Shown here one piece after another: positions 1-11,689 of a DNA stretch of 64,000 bases. The DNA is taken from positions 26,006,001 to 26,070,000 of the forward strand of contig JAMJFZ010001131.1 of NCBI GenBank assembly GCA_026225945.1, written 5' to 3'. Positions within the stretch are counted from its first letter, which is position 1; every line of letters begins with the position of its first letter. Position numbers and translations under genes: made by a program. This stretch comes from Cricetomys ansorgei. Its lineage: Eukaryota > Chordata > Mammalia > Rodentia > Nesomyidae. The notes under the pieces are model-generated. The model saw nothing but the letters and a program-made list of their open reading frames with translations, searched no databases and was not told the origin of the DNA.

Positions 1-592
1 CTTCCGTCAAATACATAAAGCACACCACTGAGGATAGGGAACTACAGCACCAGTTCAGAAAGAGGTGGCCACTGCTGACTCACTCCCCGTGAGTATAACC
101 CTAGCCATGGGCTCAGGGACAGAAAGTAGCTCCACGTTCACTGTTCATCTCCAGTTTTGTCAGTAGCCATGGTCCAGCACTTCTCAAAATAAGTCCAAGA
201 TATTACTACATGATAAATGAGCAAAAAATAAAGTCAGCTTTCTCACCTTAGTGAACAACATGGAAAACGACAGGTTTGTAAAGACATTTTCACACAGAAG
301 GACTTTCAGGCTACTGCGATGTACCAGTGGAGTATCTAGGCATCTCTCTAAAGAAGTGTCTAGAATTTTCCAACCGTTTGACTAGAGAGCTGTGCTTTAA
401 GTTGCATCTCTGAGGACGAGTCTCTTCTACTTTTTGGTTGTAGTGGTCTTCAGTGCCTGCTATTATGGCTTAATAATCCCAGGAAGGAAAACTCTTTACT
501 TCTTACTCAGCTATTTCACATATAATAGTTATTGTAAAGCTTGTAAATCCTGAAGAAAGCCTAAGTCCCCCAGGAGAGTCCAGACCCTCTAG
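1..592. other. non-coding stretch, nothing recognised
   Basis: Ordinary A/T-moderate rodent sequence. I see no SINE, no long open frame and no splice-bounded exon. It ends where the first family A repeat begins. Confidence 0.5.
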
Positions 593-903
593 TGTAGTAG
601 TTAGCTGCTATGGTGGCTCAGCAAGGAAGCCACAGAGGCATTTTCACAGACCCTGCCAGACCTCAACAGAGGGAACCACTGTCATGGCCAGTGCATACTC
701 CATAGTGGAACCCTGAGCATCTGAGCTCAGGTGTTTTTATTCTTTCAGAACTCAGGTGTTCTACTGATAGCATGTGCAGATCATTAGCAATCAACTTCTC
801 CTACACCTACAGACAATACAAAACACCAATACCCAGGGAGCCCCTCACCCAACAGTGCATAAAACAATTATTTTATACATAACTAAAAATCAACTTCTAT
901 GCT
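593..903 (+). repeat. LTR-like repeat, family A, copy 1
   Basis: This aligns by eye with the reverse complement of 7313-7618 and with 20375-20758. Shared blocks include GCCAGACCTCAACAGAGGGAA, the CTCAGGTGTTCT block, ACACCTACAGACAATACA and CAACAGTGCATAAAACAATTA. It starts with TG, at TGTAGTAG. Length near 310 bp and three scattered copies suggest a rodent solo LTR. I do not recognise the family with certainty. Short frames across it are not coding. Confidence 0.65.
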
Positions 904-1729
904 TTAGGTCCCCTACCCTGAAGGATATGGTTTATGGGGCAGCATTCCTCTGTGAGATCAGAGAACAGACACTGTGGCTCACAGTCAGAGTCATCCAGCA
1001 GTAACAACAGCTGTGTAGCTTTTAATTAAACGCGGTGATCGAGGGGCAGCCTGCTTCCAGCTTCAGTCCTGTTTCGCACCGATGGTTATATATTTACCCA
1101 TCTGGGGAAACAGAGATGTCACCTAAGGTCTGATCCAAATGCAAGATGAGGCTGAAGTTCTGGGGAAGAAGCAATTTAGCCCAGTGGAAAGTATTACGTT
1201 GCCCAGGGCTGTCTAACTCCTCGCGAAGCTGAGACAATTTCCTGTGGAAGTCAGTGCGCAGCCCACTGTTATAAACGCCTCCCAGTGCCCCATTACCTTT
1301 TCTCTCAAATGAAACCTACCTATCCTGGACAACAGCATGTTTATCTCACCAACTCATTCCTCACCCAAGGTGAATCGCTACCCAACATGAGCCACTGTGG
1401 ATTCCGTTTTGTGTTTTTAGTATAAAACTGCAGTACTCATGATTGCTCGGTCAATTCTGAGGGTCATGCCGAAAATCAATCAATTTGATCAAGAGGAGCA
1501 ATGGCAAAGCGCTGTGCTAATTATAAAAGAGCAGCCCTTCTGGAACCCTGCAGCCTGCTGGCTCAGGTTTGGCAGCTGCATAGTCTGTGTCGCAGCCCCA
1601 CCTACCCCAGCAGCCTGCCACAATATGCCCAACTGCATACCTCGTGTCTGAAAGCATAAGAGGGTTTTGCAAACTAAAAAATACCCTCACTAGGAAGTAC
1701 GCAGAGCAGTCAAGGACAGTTCTACCCAG
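904..1729. other. non-coding stretch
   Basis: There is no SINE or recognisable exon. The short frame at 1439-1651 has no domain, no clear start context and no splice support, so I leave it unannotated. Confidence 0.45.
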
Positions 1730-1935
1730 AACTGGGTGTCAGTACAGGTCATGCCGCAGCTGATGTATAACCTGGCAGAACCCCAAAACCTCTTTGAGCC
1801 TATGTCAAGATGAGGAAGGAAGCAAATGAGGTCTGTGTAAAGATTAAATGAGTTGTTTTTTTGTTTTGTTTTTTTTTAAGAACTGGATTGTAGTAAGCAT
1901 TCCATACATGTTAACTGTTATAGGACATCATCATC
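1730..1935 (+). repeat. MIR SINE fragment (degraded)
   Basis: The order of blocks matches MIR: CCTCTTTGAGCC, then a block resembling 'cctcatctgtaaaatg', then GATTAAATGAG, then the TAGTAAGCATTC and ATACATGTTAACTGTTA end. A T-rich insertion (1855-1878) splits it. It is old and diverged, and has no expected function beyond possible exaptation. Confidence 0.6.
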
Positions 1936-1939
1936 ATGA

Positions 1940-4300
1940 TCATCGTTAAAGCATGGAAAATGGACTTTTTGACATTCTTGCCACTTTTATTCTAATATCA
2001 ACCCTGTCCTCTGGCCAGATTAGCCTTTCTTCCTAGCAATACCTATTGGCCTTTCAATGTAATACTTCTCACTGGGAAGCAGCTTTGCTAATCATTACAG
2101 TACTGCCAGAGACTAGTAACTGATCACTAGTTAGTGATAATTTCTCATGATATCATGCTAACTTAAAGAGAACAAGAGATCGATTATATATTTATGGTCT
2201 CTGTGCTGTAAAAAAAAACTCAAGTATGAACAGAGAGACGGTTCGTGTTTTTCATGGGCCAAATATGCATGCGTTTTAGGCATCAAACCTCTGTTAAAAT
2301 GACAATGTCCAACGACATAGTTCACGTTTCATTCATCTCCATTCAGTAACTGAGTTGCTGCATAGAGTAAAACTTCATTGCACCAATCACCATGCAAATA
2401 ACAAATGTATGCCATCATCATTGACCAGTCACCTCTCTCTCCCTCTCTCTCTCTCTCTGATTGGCCAATTCATTTACAAAGAGCAAAGTGTAAGCTTATG
2501 TAGCATTCTTATCTCCCAGTGATATGCCCACACGACAAGATTTTGAGTGTGTGAGATCAAGAGGAAATTGTCAACAAAGAGATGATAAGCAGTAACAGTG
2601 GGAAGAAGTTTGAATTGGAATTCAACTGAGTTATTGAAGAAATACCTGGCCATTACACTAGCAAGAAACTCTTCGAGAGAAACTATTTTCTTTTTTATTC
2701 CCCTATTTTCCAACAATAAGAGTTTCTAATTTTTAGCAAAACATAAAGATATCAGCATAGTTGACACACACATACCACAAATGATTATTGTTGTCGCTCT
2801 CATGCTTTAGCTTACACGATTTTCCTACATCATCATGCAGTGACAACTGCCTTACTATAATTTGAGTCTCGACTGTCCCCCAAAGGCCCGTGTGGTAAAG
2901 ACTTGGTTGCCAACCTGTGAGGCTGTTGGGAATTCTGGAGGCTTCAGGAGGTGAGGCAGCATAAAAGCACATTTATGCCCCTGCAGATGAGCCCTTTAAG
3001 GAGAGAGTGAGACCTCTCCTGTTTCTCTCTCTGCTCCCTGACTATCTCACAAGGTAGCCATCTCTGCTCCACTGCGCGTCCCTGCGTGAGGGAAAATGCA
3101 GCAAAGCCGAATGTTTGTTAGGGCTATAGCTGGCTCTACCTAGACCCTCTAAAATCACCATACTTTAAAATACCCCGTGATTATCACACATTATTCTTAT
3201 GGCCTGGAAGAAAATGTTATTTAAAAACAACAAAAACAAAAACCCCACACGCTTGGACTAGACGTCAGCTCCCTTGAGAGCTGAGAACCCCTCCCGTGGC
3301 TTTTGCTGCTGTTCATCCAGGTCCCCGAACCAAAACAAGATCAAGATGCCCTTTCACCTACAGCCCAAGAAAGGCTTCTGAGTCACTGTCCCTAACCTTT
3401 AAAAATTACCTTCTTACGCACAGGGACAGTGTTTGCGTGTGTCCCCTCTGCCAACCTTGAAGCCCTGTATAACGTTCTACATGCGTCATGGGGGTTCGGG
3501 GAATCTTTTAGCCCGTCTCTCCGAAGCCTGTCAGCAGTTGCTAAGGGAAATTACCAAAGGATGGAGGAGATGTTTCAGCTGACAATGGGACACATTTTAG
3601 TAAACTTTGTGTTAAATTATTTAAGCAGTCTACACATTTAATTAAATTTTTATTTCTCTTCTTCAAACGACATAATTATTGAGAATCTAGACGGCCCTGA
3701 ATCATGGTGGGAACATTCTTTGGTTTCCATAGTAACAGCAATGCAGCATTGGAATCGTAACACATTTCTCTGGATTAAGGCAAATGGGGTGACTTTTTTT
3801 ACCCAAATCTACAGGCCCAGACACAGTTATGACTATTATGATGTAAGGTACAATTCCCACCTATTAGCTATTATTCATTTTTAATTAACAGGCTAGCTTA
3901 CAGATACATTTTGCAAAAATGCATGTCCTTTGTTAAAAATATATGAAGGACAGAAAAAGCAAAAATCTAAATTCCTTTTGCGGCCCAACAATTTTTTTTA
4001 TTAGAATGAAATTCGGTTTTCTTATGATACAGGGAAGACTAAAAGCCACCAAGGGAGGAGAGAGCCCGAGTAGTGGGCGGGGTGGGGGGGATGCGGCATA
4101 AACATCTCAGGAATAAAACTTCTAACACGGTGCCATCATTGGAGTTTTTTCACATTTTTAAACTTCAAAGCTATCATAAATGCAACAAGTCACTTGCACA
4201 GTCGAAAGGACACTGATTTGACACCAGGAAAAGCACACACACCAAGCCAAAACACAAAAGGTTTACAGGCAGCAGGCGATGGACCCAGCCTAAGGCACCC
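1940..4300. other. non-coding stretch with A/T-rich blocks
   Basis: No gene is seen. A CT microsatellite sits at 2432-2458. The stretch 3630-4010 is A/T-rich with TTAATTAA-type homeodomain motifs and no SINE, so it could be conserved, but nothing in it marks an exon. The minus-strand frames at 2474-2716 and 2733-2972 have no domain. Confidence 0.4.
2432..2458. repeat. (CT)n microsatellite
   Basis: CT dinucleotides in near-continuous run with one CCC interruption. Likely length-polymorphic. Confidence 0.9.
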
Positions 4301-4306
4301 GGAAGA

Positions 4307-4353
4307 GGTGGGCGGAGTCTCAGGCCCCATCCTACCTCCTGACTCCGCCCACC
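4307..4353. repeat. 13-bp perfect inverted repeat carrying GC boxes
   Basis: GGTGGGCGGAGTC at 4307-4319 is the exact reverse complement of GACTCCGCCCACC at 4341-4353, with a 21-base spacer. Each arm holds a GGGCGG Sp1/KLF-type core on opposite strands. The flanks are moderately GC-rich and lie outside any recognised SINE. Confidence 0.8.
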
Positions 4354-4359
4354 GCAGAC

Positions 4360-6330
4360 GAAGGAGGAGGGTCTGCTCCTGGGAAGCTGGGACGAGAGAG
4401 CAGTCTCTGGAAGCAAGGCTTAGGGCTCTAGACCCGGGGCAGGTGATTCAGTCTTCTGTGGTGAGATGCACCTAGTAACCCACTCTGGGTCATCCTCGCA
4501 CCGGAAACTTTTTCCTGACTTTCCATCCAGCAGGAGACTGAAAAGAGCTTCTCAGGCCCCTGCTGTATAGCTGCATCCCAGAGTCCTCTGCCTGTCCAGC
4601 ATAGCTGCCATGCCGGAGGCCCGGGACGCTGAGACAGAGCTGGATAGATGTGTGCTGGCTTTTTCTTTTTCATGACTGACTGGCTGTTTAATTTGACTCC
4701 GGACAAACAGTCCGTGCACATGGAGTGGCCGTGTCATACTATTTTGTCACTCGGTTTAGTGCACAGTGAATTGTGTGCTATTTTTACTTAAACCAACTTT
4801 TTTACTTTTTATGGTATCCTAAGGAGTTGCATGTCACTGCACTGCCCCCAGCTCGGTGTGGCATGTAGTGACCTCTGTCCCTGTCTTCACTCACAGGAAG
4901 ATGCATTTAACAGGGAGAGCCAGGTAGACTTCTACCTAACCACTAACAGTTTTCTCTTCTGACCCAGAAAGTGTTTGTAGTGAAGCCTCCAGCCGAGGCT
5001 TTTCCCCATGAATATAGAGAATGTGCATGGAGCAAAGACACGTTCCCAGAAAGTGTAGCTACTCTTACCTAGCCGGTTAACAAAATATCTCTCCTTGCCA
5101 GCTTGCTAAATTGTACCTGAGACAAGCAGTAAGTGAGCCATGCCGATGGAATTGTATCAGTACCATAGGTAGGCCGTAGGTGCTGTTCTCATGTTCTTGT
5201 CCCTGAATGACTCTTCAGAGGCAGGGCCTCCGCCTTCTGAGACAGCAGTGAGCACAGGATTGTGCCAGACAGGTGAGCTCTCACTCTGTCGTGGCAAATC
5301 CAGTTGTTTTGAGTCTTTTTGCCCGGCTCTACTTCATCTCAAAAAGGAAGTCTAGGTAACGTCTGTTTATTCCTACTTCTGGCTGCCAGAGCATTTGTTT
5401 AATGTTTCAATAACAAAACAGAACATGGTAACCATAATATATATATATATATATCCCCTCTTCCATCTTTATAGAATTTATATTCCTTGTTTTCAAGAGA
5501 AAAATACTCAGACTTTCTGAACCAAAAGTCAGACAAAATAGCTTGATGTGGACGACTGTATTTTTAGGGTATGTGAGGTGAGATACCATGATGGATTACT
5601 GATGGTACCTGGGTGCAGTAGTTAGATCATTTCTCATACTTCTAGAGACTAAGAAGAGGAAATGAGAACATACTTCCACTCCTTCCATTCCTGGGTAGGA
5701 GGAGAGTGTGCAAAGGCTGGCTTCTGGGGTGAAACAACAGGAAAAGACTTAGAGCGTTTGAAGAGGAGAGCACAGGACAAGTCCATGCAACTTGACAACT
5801 ATCAGAATCTGCCACATCAAGCATGGCAAGAGCATACCCTTCTATCTCATGGAGAAGACAGTTAATGTGGGTGAATTCTAGATAATAACACAAATCTATT
5901 ACCTGCCGTAGACTAGAAAGTGCTAGCTTTGCCATATGGTTACCAGCTATGGTTCATTACAATTTCTCAGTAAACAACAGCTTGCCTTCCTTAGATTCTG
6001 AGGTAATAGTGAGCCTTCCCATTTTAACACTTTACAAAACATTGTCAGTAGTTCATTAATGATATTCTAGTGTGAATGAAAGCTCCACAGTCTTCCGTTT
6101 GGATTTTCTCTTCTTTGGAGTGTGTTGGGTTTTATGTATTTTGAGTTCTGCTTGTGGAAAAATGTTTTACTTTGATTGCTGCTAAAATCACAGTCACATA
6201 CTAAGAAATACTGCGAGTCCTGTCACTTGCAGAATTAATGTTCCTGTTCATGTTCCTGTCGTAACCCTTTTGATTAAAGAGCAGGAATGGCAGGGAGTGA
6301 GTGTTGCTTATTATTTTTCTGTCTCATTTT
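4360..6330. other. non-coding stretch
   Basis: No SINE, no supported exon. A short (AT)n run lies at 5437-5454. The open frames on both strands between 4428 and 5935 overlap each other, are under 100 codons and carry no recognisable domain. Confidence 0.4.
5437..5454. repeat. (AT)9 microsatellite
   Basis: Nine uninterrupted AT dinucleotides. Confidence 0.9.
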
Positions 6331-6334
6331 GCCA

Positions 6335-6522
6335 CAGTAATTCTCAACCCACATGTCACAGCCAAATGAACTATGAAGCTTGTGGAATTTCCAGGAGAGA
6401 GGGGGGATGGGGGGTTGGGATGTGTTAATTTCCACAGGGGCTATGCTGAATAGCCAGAATCAAGAGCTCACTCTGCTGATTTCAGTGTTAGGGATCTGTT
6501 TAAGACTGAGGTTGAGAAGTGA
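6335..6522. repeat. MER5-like hAT-Charlie DNA transposon remnant
   Basis: The ends look like degraded terminal inverted repeats: CAGTAATTCTCAACCC at the left and GAGGTTGAGAAGTG at the right. Between them lies a non-coding body of about 160 bp. This is the layout of MER5-type non-autonomous hAT elements (CAGTGGTTCTCAAC ends). The interior is diverged and G-rich. Confidence 0.55.
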
Positions 6523-6524
6523 TT

Positions 6525-7184
6525 CAAGCTCTAAGTAAACTGATACTTATAATCAAACTATCAAACTATCAGGTCAAAATATTTTGTGCACTGTACTATT
6601 TGCTCCAGTGGCTTGCTTGAAGGTTAAAAAGAGCTATATTCTTTCTTAAAAGTACACCCTTGGGTACAGAAAGGGTCAAAGATAAGGACTTTGAATGTGC
6701 TCCTTTACATAAGGGTAGGAATGTTTTATGTCCTGAGGGAAGTGGTATTATAGGCAAATAACAGGATCTGGTAGACACCCACTGGGCTTTCCACGTTCTT
6801 GTGTCCCAGAGCAAGGAATTGGAAATGAACACAAGAACAGTGGTAGAAGCAGAGACAGTTTTCATAAGCAGTCACAGGAATAAACTGGGCTGTGGCTAGA
6901 AGGAAAGGCTAGACACCCAGTGACCCTGTGCTCAGCAGATTGTGACCTTTCTAGGTCCCTTGCATAGCACAAGCTTTTTTCTCTCACCGGTTGGCCTTGG
7001 TGGAGAAGTTTCCAATCTGGTTTCCTTTATGTGCTACTTCTGACCTCAGTCTCCACCCTGGTCTCCGCAGCAGTGGTCTGAGCTACATGCTTGAGGCTAA
7101 AGTCCGTGGGCCCAGAAAGGGCAGAAGGAATTCAGACAGCCCAGCAGAAACTCCTTGTTTCACAAAGGAAAATGTAGATAAATC
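6525..7184. other. non-coding stretch
   Basis: No exon or repeat recognised between the MER5-like remnant and the B1 element. Confidence 0.4.
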
Positions 7185-7312
7185 GGGGGTGGCGGGGCAC
7201 GCCTTTAATCTCAGCACCAGGGTGGCAGGTGGATTGCTATAGGCTCCAGGTAGTCTGATCTTATAGCAAGTTCTGGAAGCCCCAGGGATATGTAGAGAGA
7301 CATGTTTCGGAC
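7185..7312 (+). repeat. B1 SINE (diverged)
   Basis: Starts with GGTGGCGGGGCACGCCTTTAATC (a B1 head with its Pol III A-box region). The body includes AGCAAGTTCTGGAAGCCCCAGGG, which corresponds to the B1 'gagttccaggacagccaggg' segment. It abuts the 3' end of the next LTR-like repeat, with no A-rich tail visible. Confidence 0.75.
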
Positions 7313-7618
7313 ATGTAACATTTTTAGTTACATTTGAAATTGTTTTATGCACTGTTGGGTGAGGAACTCTCCTGGGTCTTGGCATTTCTGTATCGTCTGC
7401 AGGTGTTGAATTTCTGTGGTGGATGTTTGCTTATGATCTACACCTGAGGAGTTCTGTCAACAAAACACCTGACTCAGATGCTCAGGGTTCCACTGTCCAT
7501 CAAGTACGGAGCTGGCCATGATGGTGGTTCCCTCTGCTGAGATCTGGCAGAATTTGCAGCTATAAAATGGCTCCGTGTCTTCTTGGGCTGAGCCACCCAT
7601 AGCAGCCTAACAACTACA
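7313..7618 (-). repeat. LTR-like repeat, family A, copy 2
   Basis: Its reverse complement aligns with 593-903 and 20375-20758, for example GACAGTGGAACCCTGAGCAT, ACCTGCAGACGATACA and CAACAGTGCATAAAACAATT. On the minus strand it begins TGTAGTTGTTAGG. The copy is shortened at its 3' end by, or next to, the B1 at 7185-7312. Confidence 0.65.
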
Positions 7619-7624
7619 GAGACA

Positions 7625-7650
7625 ACCCCCCACCCCCACCCCCACCCCAC
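7625..7650. repeat. (CCCCCA)n simple repeat followed by purine tract
   Basis: Short run of CCCCA/CCCCCA units, followed at about 7655-7720 by an A/G-only tract. Low-complexity DNA. Confidence 0.8.
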
Positions 7651-7724
7651 AACAAAAAGAAAGAAAGAAAAAAAGATGAATAGAAAAGAAGATAGGAAAA
7701 GAAAGAAAAATGAGAAGAAATGCA

Positions 7725-8400
7725 GTGGCCTTGCCTGTCTCATCCCAGACAAACAGGGCCCTGTGTCCTCATGAACTTTTCATGTTGTATTTGTTGCTCT
7801 GCTGTTTGTTGTGTATACGGTACAGTGCTTGCCCCTCAGGGAAAAAGAGTTTCTGACTAACTAAATACATTCATTTTATAATAAGCATTCTGTGAGTCTA
7901 ATTGGACTGTGTATCAAATGTCATTGTCCAGGTGGCAGTTATCACCTGTGCGGTATATCTATCTTCATCCACGTATTTTTCCTGCCTCGTGATAAATTCA
8001 GCAACACAAATCACCTAGTATGTCCAAGGCCTCAGCTAGGCGATGTGGGAGCTGCCTGACGCTGAAGGCACGAAGCCTGGCGTGGAAAGCTTACCTTACG
8101 TTTATGAAGATCAGGTGTGCACATGCACATAGACTAGAATACAAGGAAGAACGCGGCACAGGGCCCCCGCGGTAAAATGAGTACTTTGCCTTTTTAGAAT
8201 AGAGTGACTCCAGCTGAAGGCAATCAGTAGACCTATCTGGAGAAGGCAGTGTCTGCCAATGAGCATGAAGATTAAATAGCATTAGTCAATGCGGAGCTAG
8301 TAAAAAAGGGGCTGGCTGGGGCCACTTTCCAAGTAAAGGAAACCGGGGTGAACACAGGCATGGGACAGAAGAAATAGGGAGTACAAATGGGAAAGTTTGG
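7725..8400. other. non-coding stretch
   Basis: Nothing recognised: no SINE, no exon with splice sites. Confidence 0.4.
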
Positions 8401-8560
8401 CTGGAATACCGGAGACATAAGAAGTAAAGACAGCTCTCCCAATGCCTGGGGCTACACTGGACAGCAGCTGAGCCTCTCTGTACCCTGGTTTCCTCATCTG
8501 CAGAGTGGTGATAAAGGATTAATTTAAAGGATCATGTAAAGAACAGGTGAGCTCAAGGAG
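8400..8560 (+). repeat. MIR SINE fragment
   Basis: The conserved MIR core and 3' half are visible: GAGCCTCTCTGTACCCTGG, then TTTCCTCATCTGCAGAGTGG, then GGATTAATTTAAAGGATCATG. These correspond to the 'cctctctgtgcctcagtttcctcatctgtaaaatg' motif. Confidence 0.7.
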
Positions 8561-10150
8561 ATATGGACTTCTCCGTGTATGTATACAGTAAGAGTTCTAT
8601 AAACCCCCATCAGAAAGATTACTGAGAGAAGAAAAGAATCCTAAAACAAGTTTCAAAGAAATGCTAATCTCAGGTCCACTAGCATTCTCTGTGATAGTTG
8701 AGCGTGGGAAACATTCTACCCCAGTTCTTGGAGACATTTTTGAGTGCAGGAAGGGTCAGAGCTAACTCTGGAAGCAGACAGCTGCTCCTTCTTCCTTCTC
8801 TCAACTTTTTTCTCTTTTAATATGGAATTTGAAGAAAGAAGAAGAAGCCATTTCACACCACTCTGGCTTTCTCTCAAACAGAAAATTCCCCCATTTTCAA
8901 TTTCCTTGGCAATGAAAAGATTACAGAGAGAGAGGTGAGAGAAAGTAGCTTTGCTACAGAGAAAAATGAAAAGCGATCAGCTAAGTAAATCAAAACAGCA
9001 TCCCAGCCAGCAATCGCATTATCAACTGTAGACAGAGTGCGGTAGTCCCGGAGCCAAGCCTCCTTGTATACTTTGCATTTCCAGTGCAGAGGCACCCCAA
9101 GAACAACCCAGACTCAATGTGGGTGTGGGTGGGCTGAAGCGAGATGCTTTGCAGGAGTTTTGTGATCTTGGTTTCTCTAAAAACACAAAAAGGCTTTTGG
9201 AATATGTTTTGTCCCCATCCCAGGTGTAGTGATGTTAGTGAGTCTGATCTAGATTATTTGTTGCCAGTAGCTATGATTTGTTTACTTGCCACTGTGAAAA
9301 ACTGTTTTGCCACGTGCAGCTTGTCCTTATGATTGGGTGCCACTTAGACGAATGAGAACTTTGCTCAGAATATATATTGGTTGAAACCCGGAAAGCAGGA
9401 GTTGGTTGGTTGGTGGGTTGTTGGTTGGTTTTTGCTTTAAGAGACTTTGGCTAGAAGGAATTAGGTTTGGGATACTGGGTTGAGAGATTAGTCCAGCTCA
9501 CGATGAGCTCCTGCTCGCCAAGCTCTGGACAGCCAATAAGGGCTGTGAAAATGTCTTCCTTCCTTTCTCTCTTGCCAGGCTGCCTACAAGGATGATGAAG
9601 ATTTTTTCTTCCTTCCTATCCTTTTTTCTTTCCTGAGCTAGAGGGTAAAAAAAAGCATGGTAGCAACCAGCTACAGAAGCGACCTGGACACTGGGTTGAA
9701 ACCAGGCTCTCACAGCCCCTTTGTAGTCCTGCTGCCTCTCGGAGCCAGCCCAGCTCCTCTGTCACTGGCTTGCCATCTCCCTCAGTGGCCAGGTCCTGAA
9801 TGATGACAACCTGTGAGGTTAAATTCTTTGTGTTAAATGCAGAAACAAATGATTTTGAGGTCCTCTGACTTCTCTGCTCTCTGTGCTCTCTAACCTCTGA
9901 GTGGTGTGGTTCCAAAGACCCCAGGTCCTCCAGGTCTGGGTGGAGAGCCAGTAATCTCCACCTTCAGTTCAGCATCCTAATGTCAACCCATCTCCAACCA
10001 TATAACCCAGGCTCCTAAAGAGATACCAGAAGGCTTGAACTCACCAGTCTGAACCCCTGTACACTATGAATTCAGGGTGACATTGTTACTACTCTTAAGT
10101 TTTAAATATTACAACATTCTGATTTCTTTCCCAAAAGCTACAGAAAACAG
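8560..10150. other. non-coding stretch
   Basis: No recognised gene. A short GGTT-rich run lies at 9401-9432. The minus-strand frames at 9498-9713 and 9616-9915 overlap and have no domain or homologue I can recognise. Confidence 0.4.
9401..9432. repeat. (GGTT)n simple repeat
   Basis: Imperfect GGTT tetramers with one GGTGGG interruption. Confidence 0.8.
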
Positions 10151-10156
10151 TTGTTG

Positions 10157-10259
10157 CCAGGCAGGCAGATCTATGAGTTCGAGGCCAACCTGGTCTACAG
10201 AGCAAGTTCCAGGACAATCAGGGCTGCACTGAGAAACCCTGTCTGGAGGAAAAAAAAAC
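10157..10259 (+). repeat. B1 SINE, 5'-truncated
   Basis: Contains GAGTTCGAGGCCAACCTGG, TCTACAGAGCAAGTTCCAGG, then GAGAAACCCTGTCTGGAGG and an A9 tail. About 40 bp of the B1 head (A box) is missing. The body is close to consensus, so this is one of the younger B1 copies here. Confidence 0.9.
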
Positions 10260-10264
10260 ACTTG

Positions 10265-10695
10265 TTGTTTTTCTCCCCCTTTGCCGAAAGCCCTCTTTGA
10301 ACTGCCAAGGAGAATTAGTGCTGTAAGCACAGACAGAATTGCTACTGTAGATGTCAAAAATGTGCAGAAGCTTGGGGACTTAATTTTGTCTCCACTTAGT
10401 ACCATATTTCAGAAGAATGGAAGTAATTGGGATGTAATTTAGTTATCAACAGGAATCACAATGCTCTCTTGCCGTTGACTTTGGAAATCCATTTGACTCT
10501 CACAGAGTGTTACAGGCAAGATGGGTGAAATAGATGTAGAATTACAATTGTCAAAAGCAGTAGAGTTCTCTGTGATATTCAGCACAGGGCTCTGGGTTTT
10601 CTTCAGCAGCCCCTGACTCTAGGTTTGCAAGGGAGAGTAGCAATAGCAGAGGGCCTACTCCTGCCCAGCTGCAGCTAAGTAACAATCTCCTGGAG
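10265..10695. other. non-coding stretch
   Basis: No repeat or exon recognised. Confidence 0.4.
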
Positions 10696-10699
10696 AAGC

Positions 10700-11115
10700 C
10701 TTTGTTTTTCTCCAATTTAGAATTTAAGGCAGCAATTTCATTTATAACAGCTAAGCCCAGAATTTATTTTTAGCTTTTTCACAAAGACAGTTGTACTCAT
10801 TCAACTTTGCCTGGCAATATGAGAGAGAGAGAGAAAGGGAAGAGAAGAGAATATTTTTCAAAAGTATAGATTTTAATTAGCTAAGCAATTTGCCTTTCTC
10901 TGAACCATCAAACCTTGGCCATCGCCAAAGGCAGGGAGCCAGATGAAGAGGAACCCTGATCAGATGCAGGAGCAATGTCAAGGGTTTGCTGGGAGCAGCA
11001 GTTGCCAATAGCCTGGTTAGTAGTTTGCATATTATTTTAATGACCTATTAGCACTTGGCTTTGAAATGAAAATTGAGTGATTAAAGAAAAAGCTATCTGG
11101 CAGCCATTTTTAGAG
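10700..11115. promoter_or_regulatory. candidate conserved non-coding element
   Basis: A SINE-free, A/T-rich block. It contains TTAATTAGCTAAG (homeodomain-like), GTTTGCATAT (one mismatch from a POU octamer), several ATTTA/TTTAAT clusters and short purine runs, with no open reading frame. This composition is typical of conserved developmental enhancers, but conservation cannot be judged from one sequence. Confidence 0.3.
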
Positions 11116-11124
11116 CATAGAGAT

Positions 11125-11685
11125 AAGGTTTATTTTCACCCCTGGCTTCCTGAAACAACTAGGATGCACAGATGTTGACCTTGAGCCAGGCCTGGGGCAT
11201 CTCTTGACACCCACTTCCAGTATCCACTGGCAAAGAAACCTCAGGGCAGGGGAAAGTTGGCTGACTCAAAGCCCCTCCCTGGAAGCACGTGAGTTCCCCA
11301 GGGCCACCTTTCCCTGACAACTTAGGCATTTTCCCACCCTGGGCTTAAGATGACTTTCCAGGAAAGAGACTTGCAGTTTCATTCTGAGGAGATCACCTCC
11401 TTCTCTCCCAGGGTAAGGGGATCTTTGCAGAAGTTTCTAATAAAACCCATCTGCTCTGCCTGTCTGAGGAATCCTCCCAGGTTCTGTCCTTTACCTGTGC
11501 ATTTTCTTCAGAGGTTTACAAATCTCTGCAAAAAACCTGAAAGGTTTAAGAACTGCCTCCAAGCTTGGGCTGCTCCTTAATGAAAAAAAAAAAAAGTGTT
11601 TTCCCTTTGATCATTTATTCACATGTAAAACCATGAAATAGGGACACTTGGGTAAAAGCAACGGGCCCCGAGGATGTTGTAAATC
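11125..11685. other. non-coding stretch
   Basis: Contains an A13 run at about 11583-11595. The 76-codon plus-strand frame at 11350 ends just before it but lacks any recognisable domain. No polyadenylation signal precedes the A run, so I do not call a retrocopy. Confidence 0.35.
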
Positions 11686-11689
11686 CATT

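Noticed and set aside
11583..11595. A13 run after a 76-codon frame, considered as a retrocopy tail
   Set aside because: No AATAAA in the right place and no recognisable parent.
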